Part shown: positions 1-12,030 of the stretch, piece by piece
Layout: every line of letters starts with the position of its first letter
How positions within the stretch are numbered: the first letter of the stretch is position 1
Source: Isoetes taiwanensis
Lineage: Eukaryota > Streptophyta > Lycopodiopsida > Isoetales > Isoetaceae
Reading direction: 5' to 3'
DNA length: 64,000 bases
Assembly (NCBI GenBank): GCA_021234155.1
Contig: JAJEKV010000133.1
Span: 1,027,506-1,091,505 of the forward strand
The notes under the pieces: model-generated
What the model was told of the DNA's origin: nothing
The model's input: only the letters and a program-made list of their open reading frames with translations
Database searches by the model: none
Program-made: the position numbers and the translations under genes

Positions 1-3000
1 TTCGTGTATGGAACTGGTGTATTGCTATGCTTGATTGCCTCACATACAAAACACCCCTAACCTTCGGTGGAAGTGACTCCATGTCCATCAATGAAGGCAT
101 AATAGAACTTAGAAGGCTGAGATACTTGCTAGAAATGGGTGTGTCATGAATAATGACCCGGTAAAAGTAGCACAACGAAGAGAACCCACATATCCAGGAT
201 AATCTTCCAGCCTGCCACATCTATGGGGACTATAGGTATAATGGCAGAATGCTCCCTTCATCGTTCCCAGATGGCCAGGATCCTTTGTAAGGCGGCAGGC
301 TAGAACTCTGCAGCTAGGTGACCACCCCAGTACCGATCCTCAGGGTGGGCCATTTCCTTTCCGATGAGCTGCGTCAAGTGCAGATTGGCGATGGGAGCAG
401 AATCATGGGGTAGAGATTGAAGGAGAAGGAGTGAGTGATCTCGTGGGGCATAATCTGGCTAGAGCACACGCACATGATCCGGCAGCGGCACCCGTGAGAA
501 AAGAGTTCAGCTGGGAAGAAGTGAAAAAACCATCTGGTGCCAGGAGACAGCTCCATGATTGAAGCTGGCATACCCGCAGTGAAGAGGCTGGCTGCTTGAC
601 ATGCCTGGGAGAAGATGCTCCATCTGCAGAATACTCAAACAAACTTGGGGAGACCCAGCCACCTTACTATGGAACATAGAATGGTGAAACCCCCATCTCC
701 GATGAGGCCTCCTGGCTCCACTTTAACAACCTTGCTCAAAACTCATCCTTCCCACTAAAAGGCTGGGACAAATCTTATCCAAGCACAGCCATCTACCCTG
801 AGGCCTGCTTTATGAATCATGCTGCATAGTGCTAGAAAATGCTGACTTGTGGCCAAGTGATCCTACACCATGGGTTCTTTTCCTACCCTTCCACCAATTG
901 GGGTGTTTCACCTTCCACAAAGTCTTATCCCACCCTCCCCTTGGAAACATCCCTCAAAGGAATACCCATGGCTTATTTTACATTGGAAGGCTTCCAGAGA
1001 ATGGGAAGCTGAAGCTCAGGGGAGGCGAGGTGTTTGGGCCCATAATGGAACACCCCAATGGAGAAGGAATGCAGAGGCCAAGGAGAAAAGTATCAAAACC
1101 CTTCATTAACAAATTCTCCCTACGCCCGCGAGAGAGAAAGATGTCGTAAACAGCGGGTTAACCAATCTGGCTGGCTACCATCCACATCCATTATCACCAC
1201 CCTCTCCGCTGTGACCAAAAAGCAAGCACGAGACAGGTGCTACTCACTTTGTCAAACAGCAAAGAAAGAACGCCGAAAGGGCACCCCGGTATTTCCCTCT
1301 TAAAGGAAAAGGCGGGAGGGTTCTGCAGCACCTGCGGCATGCGACCTATAAACCTTCATGGCGTATACGCTTCAAAGCGTGGATACAACCAGCGCTAACG
1401 TCATGGGCAGAACTGACGGACTTCGCCAGTAAGCTTTGGCAATTCGAACTTAAAATGAACTTGTCACCGCCGACGCTGTCCCATTTAATAAAAGGCCCTC
1501 CTGGTGCCGAGCAACGTGTGATCAATGTTCCTCCCGAGGACAAGCCAGTACCTGCTACTAATGGAAGAAGTCGCCAGGCTAACTTCTGCCGCGGGGCACG
1601 CGTAATCACCCTTACAGAGGAGGACAGCAAGAAGGTAGGCCGCTCAATCATTAATAGTAGAGAACGCTTGCCGGGATGATGCATGCATTCAAGGTTATCC
1701 GTTGGGAAAGGCTGGGCAACTCAGAGATACACACCGGTTGCAGGACTCTTGGCCACTCAATAAGTGCGAAGAACTCCACCGGGGATGCCATCCATTGGAC
1801 ATCCTTGGCCGCATACATCGTAAATCATTCAAGGGCTCATGACTCTCACCCATGAGTGGTGAATGAATTGAGCTGGCCACAAAATAAGGCTCTTGCGTCT
1901 CAACCATGGGGCCGAGTGCGTGCAAAAATACAGAAATGGGCATACACATACCTCCTGCAAATCAGCGGGATCCTCAAGAATCCGACCATCGAACGCAAAA
2001 CAGGGGCCTCCCATATAGATCTTTTGCATATCAGCCATTTGCCAGTTGCTCAAAAGAACAAACGAACTTGTCCTCCTTGACCGAGGTGAGCCATATTCAC
2101 AACCTCTGCACTTTAACACCTCGAACAACAATATTTGCTTCTGTTTCTTGCATTCTCTAATACCATCGAAGAACACTTTTAGAATCTTCTCCAACTCGAT
2201 AGAGACCATGCAACTCACACATCTGTTGCCTGTACTATAAAGACCTTGGCAAAATGCTTCACCTGGCCAATCACGATCCACCATACTAGACATACCCTTG
2301 AAGTGAAAAGGTATCAAGCCCTGGCACTCCTGGCAGAAACTCAGCCTTTGGTAGAAATCTTGTCGACCAGAAGCCGGGTGTTCAAGCGAACCAGATCCAC
2401 AGGCAGAGGCAACCAGCACCCAGTGGAATGAAACGAAATTAATGATGAAGAAATGGAAATTGACGGTATTACTCGGTATGAGAGGGCACACCATCGGTCG
2501 CGCTGGAAGCATAACAGGTCATGCTGCCTCACGCTCACAGCCCGCTTTGTGATCACTGATACAATGGGTGAAGGATAAATCCCGGGAATCAACCAAAGAC
2601 CGATCACGCAACAAAGCGGATCATTGGTCCCTCCCAGCCCCGCTGTACAGGTTCCCGAGGGCAGGCCCAGTCCTCTGCCAGCTCTACATGTTAAGTCCTG
2701 CTCTTTCCAGCAACCTGATCCCTAGGGCACCTAACTTATATTAGGGCTATAGCCCATAAAGCACCAGCTAGAAAGAAGCCCGGTCGAAACCTCGGCAATG
2801 CTCATCCTCTTTCCCTCCCTCCAACCTGGTGTGACTGCCAGAGCCCTGTGAGGTGGTGGGGCGCATCCGTCATCAGCGGTAAATTGCCCCTTTGATGGGC
2901 AGGAAGGAAAGGCAATGAAGTATTTTAGCCTGTAAACCATATCCATGAGCACGGACATATCCTTGCATTGTTGCCCGTATGCAGTCAGGAGCAATATGGG

Positions 3001-3400
3001 ATACAGGCGCAGGAGATGCCGAGGCAATAAGGCCTCTTATGCCCTGGGGCATGCACCATCAATGGGATGTCCCGACCCCACATGCTACCCGCACCCGAGT
3101 TGTCGATGCACTCCCGCGGAGGTAAATAAATGCAGAGCGGAGGATTGGCGTAAACAGTGGGCCTCTTGATGGCTCCTGCGGTTCCGCTTCGCCCGCGGTT
3201 TGATCCCCAGTTTCCACCTCCATGGAGTCATGAGGCCACCTGTCTCTACCTCCAGGGGCTGCTCAGCCTCATGCTCGGCCTCCACTTTCTGGGGACATCC
3301 CCGCGGGATCACCCCTCACAGCCTGTCCTGAGACCCTAGCCACAGCAAATGCTCAGGCCTTCCACACGAACCCTGCGTCCCAGCCCGCCATCAGAGTGAG
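1..3400. other. GC-richer stretch, no recognisable gene
   Basis: By eye this stretch is clearly richer in G and C than the rest of the window. Several open frames of 60 to 227 codons occur on both strands, the longest on the minus strand at 1829-2512. None carries a motif I can assign. I checked the alternative frames around 1.8-2.5 kb for reverse transcriptase, RNase H, integrase and gag-type zinc knuckles and found none. Long overlapping frames on both strands are expected in GC-richer DNA. It may be the remains of an old retroelement, but nothing in the sequence proves that. Confidence 0.3.
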
Positions 3401-6400
3401 TAGTGGGTGAGTCTCAAGTAGATAAAGTATAGTTAAACTGCATCACTGGCGGCTAACTTCTTAACCCAGTATGTGATGGGGATTAGCTTGAGATGTGGGG
3501 TATTACGGCTTCCAGGGTTGCCCTTCAACCATTATAGTTAACGTCTTTTCCGCGGCAATTGAGTGCGGGCATCATCGCCCATCTGATTCCTAAAAATCAC
3601 ACATCCATAGTTTCGAGGGCCATAATCAAAACTCTTTGTGGCGAATCACTTTCTATTTGGATTCATTTATCACCTTTGGTTCCTAGGACACTTTCAAACC
3701 ACTGCACAAAGCTGTGATTTTTGTTTACCAAATCACCGGATAAGGTATCTTTAATTTATACACCAAGTCTGGGAGATAAAGTCATGAGTTGAGCCATCAT
3801 CAAACAAAGCCTGATTTACATCTTGTCCCTTTGAACCTTTCAGCAAACAACCTTGCTTGAGGAATACGTAATAGATCTTGACAAATTCTTAGAGTGTGCA
3901 ATTTCGCAGTCTCCTTTCTGTTGATAAGCGCAAGCTTTCCTTTATTCCTTTCTTCTCGGCTTCACCGAGTTTGGTCTTTCTTCTGCGCGGGTGTTGATTG
4001 AGCAACTTGTCTTTTTTTTAGGTGGTAGCCTTTACGGCTGTTGCTTTCTTTGTACTTTTGCTCTGCGGCCCGTATTCTTTAGGCTGATTGGATTTGATAA
4101 TCACGGACCCCCACAATTATAACATCGGTCTTTGGCCCTTTACTGCTGTTCTGTTTGGGCTTATTACGCCCCATTACTAGGCGTTTTCTATTCCTCCCGG
4201 CCAGACACGGTCTTACCGCGGCTCTCCCAGCCTTTTCTTATCTCCCTATTTTCGACCCTCGCCTTTACTCTGGTATTCCACAAAGGTGCTCCTTGTATAA
4301 CTAATTCTGAGCCTTGGATTCCAGGCTTCGTTCTGCGGCTCACCTTTCTTAATTGCATCTTCCATGTTGGTAACCATTAAGATCCTTTCTGCCAAATATA
4401 CTCTCCTATAACCCATTCTAAAACTTCGCTTAGAAGTTACATTATTCCACCAAATTCCTAACTTGTGAACCTAGATGACTAGAAATTCATATAATATTAG
4501 GGACCGCATTTCTTCACGTCATCGCATTTTGAAGGTCCCATTCTTTTGCAATATCATGTAATGGATTATGAGCAAATAATGGGCTTCAAATGCACCTAAG
4601 AAAAGCGCCCATGAGTTAGCGGTACATCAATGCTGCGACCCTTGCAAACTTGAGCTTGTTCATCTAAATAGGTGTCCGGCTTGCGAGTTTTCTCTTGTTG
4701 ATGCATTAACTCTTTCAAAGAGATTTTCCCAATCCCCGAAACTATTACCCATTTGAAACTAGGACACTCAGCCCGATTAAGTATGGCGGATCAACTTTCT
4801 CAACCATTTAGAGCCTTATCCCTTTTAGTTGGCGTGTCGGTTCAGTAGTCTTGAGCTACAGGTTACTTGATATCTGGCGAGATTTTCAGAGTAGTGGATG
4901 AAGCAGTGGAGGTCTGGGTAATGGGGGTAGGCTGGAGCATTGCTTAGGAAAGAAAACCATAGAAGTAAAACAATCTGCTCTAATTTGTAATATCCCTGCA
5001 GGGATATGGAATTTATGTGATACTATCTGATACTTGATAAATCAGCCAGTTCTGCCTTGTTGGTAACTACTCTTGAAGATATTGTATTACCATGCAATAC
5101 TAGAATTGAATGGCTCGTGCCAGATTGATACGGCAAGAAACCACAACAATTCAAACTGACCAAGTCAGAGTTCGCATTTCCCGATCTTTGGAAGTTTAAC
5201 CATGGCTTGGGACTTCGGGGTTTCCCAATGACTTCATTATCTTGCTTGGCTACATTTTCAATCGAGAGAATGGACTTAGGAATGAGGCTAGGCCATTTTA
5301 ATGGCGTGAATTAAAGACCTCTCGACTCTCGACTGAACTTCGATTGAATAAGGCAAATAGTTATATTTATAAGGAAGAGGCATCTGTTCCAGGATCGCCT
5401 TTGGAGTGAAAATATCCCCATTTAAAAGGTAAATACAAAATATCTATGATTAGGTACGTTTTATATCACGATTACAGTGATCGCGTGGATCAGCCTTTTA
5501 TCCTACGATCAGAGCCTTTCTTGGTTCATTACGATTTAGGCCGATTTGGTGATTGAACCTTGTGACCAGTTATCGATACAACTTTTAAACATTTACTGGC
5601 AATGGTTCAATGCGTAACCATTATTTGCTTCTCAGGTTAATAATACATGTAAAGAAATTTGCCCTTGGCAAGCTTTTGAAAATGTTATTCCCTTACCGTG
5701 GAACACGAGCCACTCCCCAAAGACGTTAAGCCATAACATCTATCGGCTATAGCCACAGTTACCTGCATAAGAAATATAAATCAAATATGAGTACGAGAGG
5801 GGTTATCATGAAAGAATAGAAGAGCTCTAATACAGTAGCTTTTAACATGTTGACCTGATGTTTCTGATCTCCTCCATGAGATGTTTCGACTTGACTCGGG
5901 ATATTTCTTCTTCTTCTTTTTACGCATCAAAGGCTCGAAGGTTCCATTCACTCTTGTGGGCGATTTTGGCAAATATTGTGACATTATTAACATAATTCCA
6001 AAAACTGCATCTCTGCAGAGTGGTCTTGACGTCTTCTGATAGAATACACACTCAACATCGACTAACAACATAAATATATGTTAGTGAACAAAAAGAGCAC
6101 TCAATTCAGATGAGCTCACTCATACTCAAGACATCTTCGGCGTCGCAGTGTACCGCGATCTTTATCGCTTGAAGAGGTCACGTCACGGCAGCGTGAAGCG
6201 ATGATGGTGCTCTTTCGTCGCGGTACTATCTCCTGCGTCCTCGAGGAGCGGACTAAGATATCCAGGAAGGAATTGGCATAGCAAACTATGACAAGCGGAG
6301 TTCATAAAATTGGACCTCATTCGCCGTTGAAGGCCGCGTGTGATCTCCTGTTCTTGGTGGGTCGTGGGTGGCGCAGTTCCGTTTCACCTGTCTTGATGGT

Positions 6401-6940
6401 GTCTTAGGGGTTCACGTAATGAATGGCGACCGGTGGATGGTTTCTTCCAGAAGAAGAAGACTACGCCCTAACCTGACGATGAACACCATACATATGACAA
6501 AAGACTATGCCGCATTGCATTACATTTTAAAACATTTATTAGAAGCGTTAAAATAAATGAAGCAACATCTTATCTAGAAAATAATCATACCAAATCCATA
6601 CAATGGTGGAGGTAAAGCTGATGTATTTATGCCAGCTTGACCAATCTGCGCCTCTTAAGGGGCCAGCGGAGTTTGGGTCCTCCATAATGCTATAATCCCG
6701 ATGAAATAAAGTTGTCAACCCAAGATATGCCATCGATATGCGTAACCCATGATTCTTTGGATTTGTACAAATTGTAAGTTATTTATATGGAGTGTGATGA
6801 ATAACTTATAGTAGGAAACAAGAAATCTTTAACATGGAAATTCATTACAAAACATTGGACTTTGTATAATTAAAAGTGTCTTTATATATTTAGTTATTAG
6901 ACTTGATTAAAAAAAATTACTATTTCATTGGAGTAGTACT
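3401..6940. other. Intergenic, nothing recognised
   Basis: This is AT-leaning DNA without long open frames. The longest frames (82 codons at 4132-4380 on the plus strand, 96 codons at 5781-6071 on the minus strand) have no family signature and no convincing splice context. I see no tandem repeat, terminal repeat or RNA gene here. Confidence 0.3.
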
Positions 6941-6944
6941 TTTA

Positions 6945-7150
6945 TTCTCTCTCTCGATTGTAGCGCCTTAAACCGGGTAGGCTCAAGGGTTCTAACCCAT
7001 TGGATGTGCCTATTTTTCTCTTTACGGTGTAGCATTACGGCTCCGGACATTGAGAGAAAGGCCTCTCATGGTCGACCTAAGGTGTATCTATATATTTTCT
7101 CTCTCTCGGCGTAGCAATGTAAAGCTTCGAGGATTACGTATATTTCTCTG
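6945..7150 (+). repeat. Degenerate CT-rich tandem repeat, about three units
   Basis: Three units begin with a CT-rich run followed by a tgtagc or cgtagc word, at about 6948, 7015 and 7095, a spacing of 65-80 bp. The units have diverged strongly. The repeat has no obvious coding potential and its function is unknown. Confidence 0.4.
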
Positions 7151-10100
7151 TCCACTATTTTCATTCCAGTTCTTGTGCTTTGCTTGGCTTTTGAGCATGA
7201 TGCATGCTTGTATAGGGCTCTAACCTTTCACATTAACCATATGGTGATTGTGTTTCTTGATTCAATGCGATCCTCTTCTTGACATTGGGTGATTCTGGAT
7301 TTTTCGTGAGTTAGAGGTGGTTCTGGGTTTCACTTCTACCCTTCTTGTTGGGGTAAGTTGGGAGTAGATATTTGTGGGTTGTGGTAGAGTGCAGCTAGTT
7401 TTGAGTCGGTCCCGACTTGGGCCCGAGTTGGATCACGGTTGGGTTTACTTGCAGGAACACTTTGTGGGTCATTAGGCTGATGCTATGTTTGAGCCTAATT
7501 ATAGGTGAGTCCTTGTGGGGATGTTTTCCTCATATTCACTCATGTGGAGACCTCATTGGCCAAGAATTTTACGTGGAGTCATTGTGATTCTCATTCATTC
7601 GACTCAATGGAGCTCACTTCACTTCTAGAAAGGAACCTTGTGAAGCATGCTGTGTGGCTGACCCCTATCTTGATATCACCATCATCTAGTGGAGCCATAT
7701 TTATATACGTCCTACAGTATATCATAAGTAAAAGCAGATCCAAACTATCCCTCAAAAAAGAGGAGGAATTTGGGAGCAAGATAAGAGTTATTTAGGCGAG
7801 AAGGAGAAGTCGCGAGAGAAAGAAATGGAAGCGTGTTGATTTACAATGGAGTCGAGACTTAGGTGGTAACCTTCCACATATATCTTGAAATAAAATGAAA
7901 CGGAATAGGTTAGTAGAAATGAATAGACATACAGAGATAGAAGAGGTTAATCGCGATTGGTAGAGAGAAGGGTTTTGGTGATCAAATTACATCCATGTTT
8001 GACTAATTTGGGTTCCTCGATTTTGTTCTTCATCTTTTTCACCGAGATTAGCGGTTTTCATATAGACCCGATTACTTTGTTAATGGAGACACTTTTACCG
8101 GAGAGATGCTTTTCGGCTTGTTGAACCTTTATTACATCATAGAAATCTTAAAATGCGAGAAATGCGACATACAAATTGGGTATCAAGCTCGGCTACTTAC
8201 GCTTGCGAAAATCAGTAATCCACCGCTCTTGCGGCTTTCAAGCTCTCGTTGCTCACTTTACAAATTTTTTGCTTCAATAGGTGCTCATACAATTCTAATT
8301 TGAATGGAAACCCAACTTTTATAGTAAACCTCCCCGAGCTTCCCACGGAAAGGCGGGGGTTTCGCTCAGAAAAATTAGAGTTCCAAAATCTTTGGATATG
8401 GATTAGAAGGAGGTGGAATGAAGGTATTTTGGTGCACTTTCGAGAAAACCCATGCCTGAAATATGTGGGTGGAAGGGAGGGTTTTCTTCATGGCAAGTGC
8501 TGGTATAGAGTATGGGAGGGCTTTTTCTTGAATTTCATGCCAAATTATATAAGATATGGTGGGGATATTTGAAATATGGGAGGCTGGCAGAAAGGGGTGG
8601 TATGGGGTTGAATTTCTTGACCCGGGCATGCATACCCATGACCTCCCATGCTTCTACCCGAGGGGTAGCCACATGGCACATCTTTCAGAGTACCACCTCT
8701 CCTTTTTTCAAATTTTAGGGGTGGCCCCCCCACTTTGTGCTTAATATGGAGAGTGATTTGGGTACCCTTTCGCTACCAGTCATAACAATTTAATTAACAT
8801 ATTTTTCTTTTTTTTTGTTTGGGAGGGTAAGTATATATGTATTAATATGAATAAATTATACAGTGAATGTCCCTATTTGGGATAGATAGAAAGGATTGTT
8901 ACTAAATGGGGTTACCCTTCAAGTCGATCTTGTACTAGTGGCGTGATTCCAATCTTCTCTAACCACTAGGTCACTATAGAATTTACCTCCCATATTCATC
9001 TCTGATCTTGAATGCACCTAGTTCTTTTGTACTTTCCAAAAAGGTGGGTTGAGGAAGGATATCAAACTTTATAAAGTAATTTAGAGATTCAAAAATAGAT
9101 TACGCCCCTCTGTTGAGTTAGTTGTTCATATCCATCATGATCTGAAGAACGAGTAAAACCCTACCAAACATTCACTTTATTATAGTTGTGTCCTCCCTTA
9201 GTTAACATTTTGGTAGGTCCTCTCATTCTTTTCGGAGGCCCCCTCCTCTCCTCATTATAGGAAAGCGATATACAACTTGCATTCTGGCCGAGGCTGTGTG
9301 AAGCGGTCACCCGGATGGGCCACATGATTCTTCCCCAAAATATAGAAAGTCCCATTTTATTCAATAAAATACTTAAGTTACATTAGGCAGAATGTAGTGT
9401 CTTACAGAATGTAAGATGGAAAGACAGTCTAAAAGTAAAATAAATTATACTTGTCATCCAAGGATTCTGACGGTCCATCTCAATTGCTTTAAATATTCTT
9501 GGAGGAAAGTGTACTTACATTAACTGGCTGCCATGGAGGAACGCAGGAATGCAACCTGGGATTTGTGTTCATTATGGAGGATATTAAGGCCTCACATGTG
9601 GTGTCTGGTTTGATAGCTCAGCTCCACAGTGTTTCAGTACATATGAGGGATGTCTCAAAAGCATTTGCGTCTTCCTAAAAGGACTGCTTATTTAACACTT
9701 CAACATGTTGACTAATTTATAGTTTCATAAACTTCCGTTTTGGTTTTGTTTGGGAATACTTGGGTCTAGTTGTGGCCTAGATTTGGTAGCTGTAGAGGTA
9801 TAGGAAGCTTAGCATTGTAATTTAGAGTTGAGAACTTGTTGCCATTTAGATGTAGATGTGGAAGTGCGTTGTCTGTGACCCACATTAGGGCGGTTGGGGT
9901 CCTCAAATGGCCCATATCTTGGATGCCGAGAATTCCCGTCATGTTTCCTGCGACCCGATGATGGAGAACAGCATTTTTTCCAAAATCGATGATGGATTGG
10001 CAAGTAGAAAGGGGCGAACACACTTGGCATCCCGTAAAATTCATAGGACATGTGTTACATTCATTGCAACCAGTAATAGCGCGTACGAAAATAAGTACTT

Positions 10101-11280
10101 CATGGGATAAAATAATAGCGCACTACAGCCCTCTGTGCACATTACTTTTATGCACCAACCACCTTATCAAATTTGGCACGAAGATTCCATTGTTCACGTA
10201 AGCGCCGCTATGTGCATCCTCATGTAGCTCTTCATTTTGGAATCCAAAGTCTCCAATAAGGTATGCGTGTTTTTCGTGAGCATAGAGTTCTTTAACAATG
10301 GCGATGTCGGACATAAACAATACGTTACATGCCATGTTTTACTACCCAAATTTTCATTACGAAGTTTTCTACTTTTAGGCTCTTCCCATTCATCGTGATC
10401 CCTCGCCGTGCTGATTAACTGACCAGGTCGATCGGCGGTGGAAGGATGTCCAATCAGCAGGCTCGTGGGTAGAGAATGCTGCTCATGCGAGGTGACCTGG
10501 GATTAGATGTGGACTGACGATCATACACAATGAATAGGTAGAACTATATAGGGTTCAAAATAAATGTATGGATAATTATGTACAAAAAAAAAAAGGGAAG
10601 GGGAAAGGGATTTGAAGAAGGATATTTGCAGGTACCCTCAATAATCACATGGATCACACCATGCGAAAATGCATATGCACTTTGTAAATGTGTAGTGAGA
10701 TTTGGCGTCATGTGATCCTTGCTTCTTCTTCCCTCTTCTTATTTTTCTTTGGGCTATATTTGTCCGGATAATAGAGGGGGATTTGAGACTGGGAAAAGGC
10801 ATTTTAGCACATCGTTGTTGTCTAACTTATGGACATAAGAATATGCTTTCAAGATATACATTAGGGCAATGGGCATCTAGTTTCGTTGTAAAGTTATTGA
10901 GGCAGGCGAAAGTGAGTCCCATGATCTCTTTTAAGCGGGTGTGCAAACCTTGTGAGGAATGAATTGGTCCCTTACAATGAAGAAATGTTTGATAAGGAGG
11001 TAATGCATGAGGGTTGTTAAAAATGAGTTACAAAATATTTGCTCATTAGAGGTGTTTACTAATGCCACGACACAAAAGCTCCAAAGACATATTGTATAAA
11101 ATCTTAAACTTTCATGAGCTAACTGGATGGAGTTAACTCAACGTGTCACATATGGAAACATTGTTAGGTTTGATAAAATAACATAAAAAATCTTATTTAA
11201 TAAAGCTTTGGTTGTTGGTAAGTGTTGGCTTATTGATTAAGTATTTGTATTTTGCTTTGGGACCCTCTTTGAAAGAGTTT
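7151..11280. other. Intergenic, nothing recognised
   Basis: No open frame here has a recognisable domain. A G-rich then pyrimidine-rich stretch at about 8400-8740 supports several overlapping short frames on both strands, as expected from composition alone. Homopolymer runs occur near 8800. I could not pair any termini as a mobile element. Confidence 0.3.
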
Positions 11281-11289
11281 AGTTCATAA

Positions 11290-12030
11290 AACATAATATA
11301 ACTTGGAATGTATTTTATATGCAAATGGGAGACTATTGATGAGGGACTTGGTGTTGTATCTATTGACAACAAACAAAGAAAGTGGGATCACACCATGCAA
11401 TTTGGTATATTCCAACCTTTTAGCTTATACAAAATTAAGCTTGGTGGCGTCTTTGAAAAAGATGACTATAGGTAAAATTATTTGATTATCTTTTAATAAA
11501 AAGAAATATATATGTGTCTTATTTGAGTAGGGTGTGGATATGTAGTGCTCATTTATTGATAAAGTGTTTGCTTTTGAAAGGACTAATAACACATGTACTA
11601 GAGTTGGTAAAGTGTTTTAGATGCAAATGGGATGCTTGATGTGATCCTTCTTAAAAGAGATATACTCTTTAGGAAAAGGACTAATAACTATGCACTTTGG
11701 GGTGGTAAAGCTAAATGAGAGAAGGGGTAATTGTGTTTAATTTTAATTTGACAACAAAATAAGAAAGTGGATTTACCTGATCTTGAATTTAGTGTGTTCC
11801 ATTTTTGTTTACATATGTCTTATTAAAGCAGTGTGATCCCTTCTTAAAAAAATAATATGCTCTTTGAAAGGGATAATGACTTATGTACTAAAATTGGTAA
11901 AGCATTTTAGATACAAATAGGAATGAGTACTTGTGTTTTAATTTTAATTTGACAACAAATAAGAAAGTGGATCACACCATGCAATTTAGTGTGTCCCTTT
12001 TTTATTTAAGCTTGGTGTGATCCATCTTGA
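11290..12030 (+). repeat. Degenerate direct-repeat region built on a 'gtgggatcacaccatgcaat' motif
   Basis: Two sentence-like motifs recur. The first is a gacaacaaa..aagaaagtgg segment followed by gatcacaccatgcaattt, at about 11367, 11750 (partly changed) and 11951. The second is an actaataac..atgtact segment followed by ggtaaagtgttttag, at about 11580, 11680 and 11870. Related tgtgatccttcttaaaa words occur between them, and isolated gatcacacca words reach back to about 10650 and forward to 12187. Spacing is irregular (about 200-380 bp), so this looks like an old, decayed satellite or nested repeat. No coding content is evident. Confidence 0.55.

Noticed and set aside
1829-2512. 227-codon open frame on the minus strand
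   Set aside because: No domain, and other long frames overlap it on both strands in a GC-richer stretch. Alternative frames also show no retroelement motifs.
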